Part shown: piece by piece, positions 61,368 through 64,000 of the stretch
Layout: each line of letters starts with the position of its first letter
How positions within the stretch are numbered: the stretch's first letter is position 1
Assembly: GCF_003946865.1 (NCBI RefSeq)
Contig: NZ_QXTH01000008.1
Span: 186,001-250,000, forward strand
Direction: 5' to 3'
Source of the DNA: Antribacter gilvus
GTDB lineage: Bacteria > Actinomycetota > Actinomycetes > Actinomycetales > Cellulomonadaceae
Length of the DNA stretch: 64,000 bases
Made by a program: the position numbers and the translations under genes
Notes under the pieces: model-generated
Seen by the model: the letters and a program-made list of their open reading frames with translations, nothing else
Databases searched by the model: none
What the model was told of the DNA's origin: nothing

Positions 61368-62830
61368 GTCCGGACACGCTCGACACCCCGAGCCTCGTGT
61401 ACGAGGACCTTCTGACGCGAGCCGCCGCGGCCGCTGAGCCGGCGTCTGCGGCGACCCCCGCGGAGCGCGCCCGGTGGCTGGAGGCGGCGGCCGACGCCCT
61501 CGACGCGGCGGCGGGCGACCTGGTCCCGGTCGCGGCCAGCGAGACGCACCTGCCCGAGGGCAGGCTCACCGGCGAGCTGAAACGCACCACCTTCCAGCTC
61601 CGCCTCTTCGCCGACGTGCTGCGCGAGGGCTCCTACCTCGACGCGCGGGTCGACCACGCCGACCCGGGCTGGGGCATGGGACCGCGCCCCGACCTGCGGC
61701 GGGTCCTGCGGCCGCTGGGTCCCGTGGCCGTCTGGTCGGCGGGCAACTTCCCGTTCGCCTTCTCCGTGGCCGGCGGCGACACCGCATCCGCCCTCGCGGC
61801 CGGGTGCCCGGTAGTGGTCACCGCTCACCCCGGCCACCCGCTCCTGTCGGACCGCACGGCGGCCGTCCTCGCGTCCGCCCTGGACAAGGCGGGCGCTCCC
61901 GACGGCATCGTCGGGCTCGTGACGGGTGTCGAGACCGGCCGGAGGCTCGTGGCCGACCCGAGGATCCGGGCCGGCGCGTTCACGGGCTCGCAGACCGCCG
62001 GCCGCGCCCTGTTCGACCTGGCCGCGGCCCGCCCCGACCCCATCCCGTTCTACGGCGAGCTCGGCAGCGTCAACCCGGTGTTCGTCACCCCGGGCGCCGC
62101 CCGCGAGCGCGCCGACGCCCTCGTGAGCGGCTTCCTCGGCTCGGTCACGCTCGGCGTCGGGCAGTTCTGCACCAAGCCGGGCGTGATCTTCGTGCCGGCC
62201 GGCACGGACCTGGTCGAGCGCATCGCCCAGGGTGCCGGCACGCTCACCGGTGCTCCGATGCTGAACGACCGGATCCGGTCGGGCTTCGCGGCGGCGCTGG
62301 CACGCCTCGCCGAGCAGCCGGAGGTCACCCTGGTGGCCGGGACCACCGACGTCGGGACGGCGCCCGCCCTGGCGCTGTTCACGACGACCTACGACCAGCA
62401 CGCGCCCGCCCGTGAGCGGCTCGAGGTCGAGTGCTTCGGCCCCGCCGCCCTGATCGTCACGTACGACGACCCCGCCCAGCTCGCCGACGCAGCGGCCGCG
62501 CTCGACGGCCAGCTCACCGCGACCGTCCAGGGCACCGAGAGCGAGGCGGAGCTGGTGCGGCCGCTCCTGGAACGTCTCGCCGACCGCGCCGGCCGGGTGG
62601 TGTGGAACGGATGGCCCACGGGCGTGTCGGTCACGCACGCGATGCACCACGGCGGCCCGTACCCCGCGGCCACGACCCCGACGACGTCCGTGGGGACGGC
62701 CGCCATCGGCCGGTTCCTGCGGCCCGTCAGCTATCAGTCGGTCCCGGACGGGCTTCTCCCGCCGGCTCTGCAGGAGGCCAACCCCTGGAACCTCCCGCGG
62801 CGCGTCGACGGCGCGCTGCGGCTGCCCTGA
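61364..62830 (+). CDS. 2-oxoglutarate semialdehyde dehydrogenase (aldehyde dehydrogenase, NADP type)
   Basis: A 488-residue aldehyde dehydrogenase of the KGSADH/AldH-like group. The cofactor region is [20 protein letters not shown], then [20 protein letters not shown], the general base Glu232 in [13 protein letters not shown], and the nucleophile Cys269 in [23 protein letters not shown] is characteristic of KGSADH and related NADP-dependent enzymes. It oxidises 2-oxoglutarate semialdehyde to 2-oxoglutarate, completing non-phosphorylative pentose oxidation. It is the last plus-strand gene of the operon. Confidence 0.9.
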   Translation: MSPDTLDTPSLVYEDLLTRAAAAAEPASAATPAERARWLEAAADALDAAAGDLVPVAASETHLPEGRLTGELKRTTFQLRLFADVLREGSYLDARVDHADPGWGMGPRPDLRRVLRPLGPVAVWSAGNFPFAFSVAGGDTASALAAGCPVVVTAHPGHPLLSDRTAAVLASALDKAGAPDGIVGLVTGVETGRRLVADPRIRAGAFTGSQTAGRALFDLAAARPDPIPFYGELGSVNPVFVTPGAARERADALVSGFLGSVTLGVGQFCTKPGVIFVPAGTDLVERIAQGAGTLTGAPMLNDRIRSGFAAALARLAEQPEVTLVAGTTDVGTAPALALFTTTYDQHAPARERLEVECFGPAALIVTYDDPAQLADAAAALDGQLTATVQGTESEAELVRPLLERLADRAGRVVWNGWPTGVSVTHAMHHGGPYPAATTPTTSVGTAAIGRFLRPVSYQSVPDGLLPPALQEANPWNLPRRVDGALRLP

Positions 62831-62872
62831 CGAGGGCTCGGCGGGCGCGCGGGCCTGCCGGGCGGGCGCGCG

Positions 62873-63724
62873 TCAGCCGGCGTACGCGTGCTGCACGGCC
62901 CCGACCACCCCGGTGTCCACCGCGAACACCGCGCCCGCCAGCGGCTCTGCCCCGTCGGGCACGCCGAGCTGCGACGTCGTGACGTACAGCGTCCGCAGGT
63001 CCGGCCCGCCGAAGGCGCACGCGGTCGTGCGGCTCGCCGGCACCTCCACCACGGCGGTGAGGACGCCGTCGGCGTCGTACCGGTGCACCGCGCCCCCTTC
63101 CCACAAGGCAACCCAGATCCCGCCCTCGGTGTCGATCGCCATCCCGTCGGGCAGCCCCTTGCCCTCCGGGACGACGGCGAACGGGCGGCGCTCGTGGAAG
63201 GCGCCGGTCGCCGGGTCGACGTCGAAGACATCGACCCGGCCGGTGGGCGTGTCGATGTAGTAGACCAAGGTCCCGTCGGCGCTCCACTGCAGGCCGTTGG
63301 AGATGGTCACGCCCTTGAGGACCGTCGCGACAGAGCCGTCGGTGTCCAGGCGGAACAGGCTCCCCGCGCCGGGCGTCGCGTCGTGCGCCATGGTGCCGCA
63401 GTAGAACCGGCCCTGCGGGTCGCACCCGCCGTCGTTCATCCGGACCGCCGGGTCGTCGAACACGGCGACCTCGCCCGTGACGCGCAGCTGCTCGTCGGCG
63501 AACGCGAATCCACGCTCGAGCGCCAGGACGTACCCGCCGCTCGCGCGTCTGCGGAGAGCGGCGGCTACCGTCCCGACGTGGGACCGGGCCGGGGTACCCG
63601 CGTCGTCGAGCCGCACGACGTCGCCCGCGAGCAGGTCGACGAGCAGAAGGCTCGCGGAGGGCTCGTCCCAGAACGGGCCCTCACCGTGCACAGCACACGG
63701 TGCGCCCACCGGCTCTGCGCGCAT
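62873..63724 (-). CDS. SMP-30/gluconolactonase family lactonase
   Basis: A 283-residue six-bladed propeller lactonase. Metal-site elements are GEGPFWDEPSASLLLVDLLA with the first Glu, RMNDGGCDPQGRFYCGTMAH with the Asn, TISNGLQWSADGTLVYYIDT with the second Asn and Asp, and GLPDGMAIDTEGGIWVALWE. It would open sugar lactones, here probably L-arabino-gamma-lactone to arabinonate, the step before the dehydratase. Although on the opposite strand and convergent with the operon, it fits the pathway. ATG 63724 was chosen; a GTG one codon earlier is possible. Confidence 0.9.
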   Translation of the reverse strand: MRAEPVGAPCAVHGEGPFWDEPSASLLLVDLLAGDVVRLDDAGTPARSHVGTVAAALRRRASGGYVLALERGFAFADEQLRVTGEVAVFDDPAVRMNDGGCDPQGRFYCGTMAHDATPGAGSLFRLDTDGSVATVLKGVTISNGLQWSADGTLVYYIDTPTGRVDVFDVDPATGAFHERRPFAVVPEGKGLPDGMAIDTEGGIWVALWEGGAVHRYDADGVLTAVVEVPASRTTACAFGGPDLRTLYVTTSQLGVPDGAEPLAGAVFAVDTGVVGAVQHAYAG

Positions 63725-63752
63725 CACGTCCAGCCACCTCCATCCAGGTGGT

Positions 63753-63781
63753 GCGGCCGGCGGGCTGAGCCCGCCGGCCGC
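63753..63781 (-). terminator. strong hairpin after the esterase gene
   Basis: GCGGCCGGCGGGC at 63753-63765 pairs perfectly with GCCCGCCGGCCGC at 63769-63781 around a three-base loop. It lies 16 bases beyond the esterase stop (minus strand) and 28 bases before the SMP-30 start, so the two are probably separate transcription units. Confidence 0.75.
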
Positions 63782-63797
63782 ACCGTGCTGACGCCGG

Positions 63798-64000
63798 TCA
63801 GGCGTCCTTGAACAGCCGGGGCAGGAAGTCGATGACCGACTTCTGCCAGACGTCCCAGCTGTGCGGCCCGGGGATGATCGGGGCGAGCTCGTGGTTGATC
63901 CCCCGGCTCCCCATCGCTGCGACCAGCTGCATCGTGAAGGGGTAGGTGAAGTCCTGCACGTCACCCGTGTACACGCGCAGCAGCTTCGTGCCCTCGTTGA
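63798..64000 (-). CDS. esterase (alpha/beta hydrolase), C-terminal 67 residues, cut by window end
   Basis: The visible C-terminus includes KLLRVYTGDVQDFTYPFTMQ, a HELAPIIPGPHSWDVWQKSV stretch and the ending FLPRLFKDA. PGPHSWDVW is the histidine context of esterase-D/feruloyl-esterase-like proteins. The rest, including the nucleophile serine, is beyond the window. Such an esterase would remove feruloyl or acetyl groups from arabinose side chains, in keeping with the module. Confidence 0.7.
   Translation of the reverse strand, partial: NEGTKLLRVYTGDVQDFTYPFTMQLVAAMGSRGINHELAPIIPGPHSWDVWQKSVIDFLPRLFKDA

Overview
The window is about 72-74% GC by eye, densely coded and full of short overlaps and GTG starts. 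The gene set (GH30, GH51 and GH5 glycosidases, sugar ABC transporter, ECF sigma factor, IclR, LacI and TetR regulators, DUF3892/DUF779/DUF1918 proteins) fits a plant-polysaccharide-using actinobacterium of the Cellulomonadaceae/Promicromonosporaceae type (Cellulosimicrobium or Isoptericola-like). The genus is inference, not read from a marker gene. No rRNA, tRNA or CRISPR array was seen.

Layout. 1-4.3 kb: end of an alpha/beta hydrolase gene, a DUF4442 protein, an ECF sigma factor with a probable membrane anti-sigma partner, a lower-GC gene with lectin-like propeller repeats, and a DUF3892 protein. 4.3-9.6 kb: acetaldehyde dehydrogenase with its DUF779 companion and a GAF-type regulator, with a von Willebrand lipoprotein between them. 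9.5-16 kb: a phased cluster of DnaA-box-like sequences, rhodanese-SufE, a degraded island (transposase tail, SMI1 immunity-like gene, broken ORF), and an SPFH/zinc-ribbon group. 16-21 kb: KDG kinase and KDPG aldolase (Entner-Doudoroff end) divergent from an IclR regulator, a universal stress protein, and an ArsR-like/MFS exporter pair. 21-33 kb: molybdenum cofactor genes moaA, moaE, moeA and xdhC, with a glycosyltransferase, NhaA, DsbA-like protein, a DUF1918-DUF1876 fusion and an ABC exporter. 32.7-34.5 kb: a HepT/MntA toxin-antitoxin pair with a truncated antitoxin-like ORF and a phosphotransferase. 34.5-45.2 kb: membrane proteins, a large secreted multidomain GH30 enzyme with twin LacI-type operators, a TetR gene with twin operators, and a serine beta-lactamase-like hydrolase. 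45.3-50.9 kb: bioF divergent from bioB-bioA-bioD and a cytochrome P450. 51.4-64 kb: an arabinan/arabinoside module: LacI regulator, ABC importer, GH51, GH5, then dehydratase, AraD1-type protein and semialdehyde dehydrogenase of non-phosphorylative arabinose oxidation, SMP-30 lactonase and the end of an esterase.

How it fits together. The right-hand module imports arabinose-containing oligosaccharides, cuts them inside the cell and oxidises the pentose to 2-oxoglutarate; only the sugar 1-dehydrogenase is not in the window. The Entner-Doudoroff pair on the left would handle ketodeoxygluconate from uronic acids. The Moco genes and xdhC serve molybdenum enzymes encoded elsewhere. A P450 directly behind bioBAD suggests a BioI-like route to the pimelate precursor.

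The most unusual signal is a long palindromic repeat, with consensus arm near CCGAGGTAGTGCC. It forms an intergenic hairpin at 15909-15947, occurs as a half copy at 11848-11860, and has been inserted twice, in frame, inside moeA (25708-25800), adding about 32 residues to the protein. A second, related-looking palindrome lies at 35698-35756. Further clean palindromes sit in front of the ArsR-like/MFS, IclR/KDPG aldolase, TetR/DUF4386, MntA and GH30 genes and are plausible operators.
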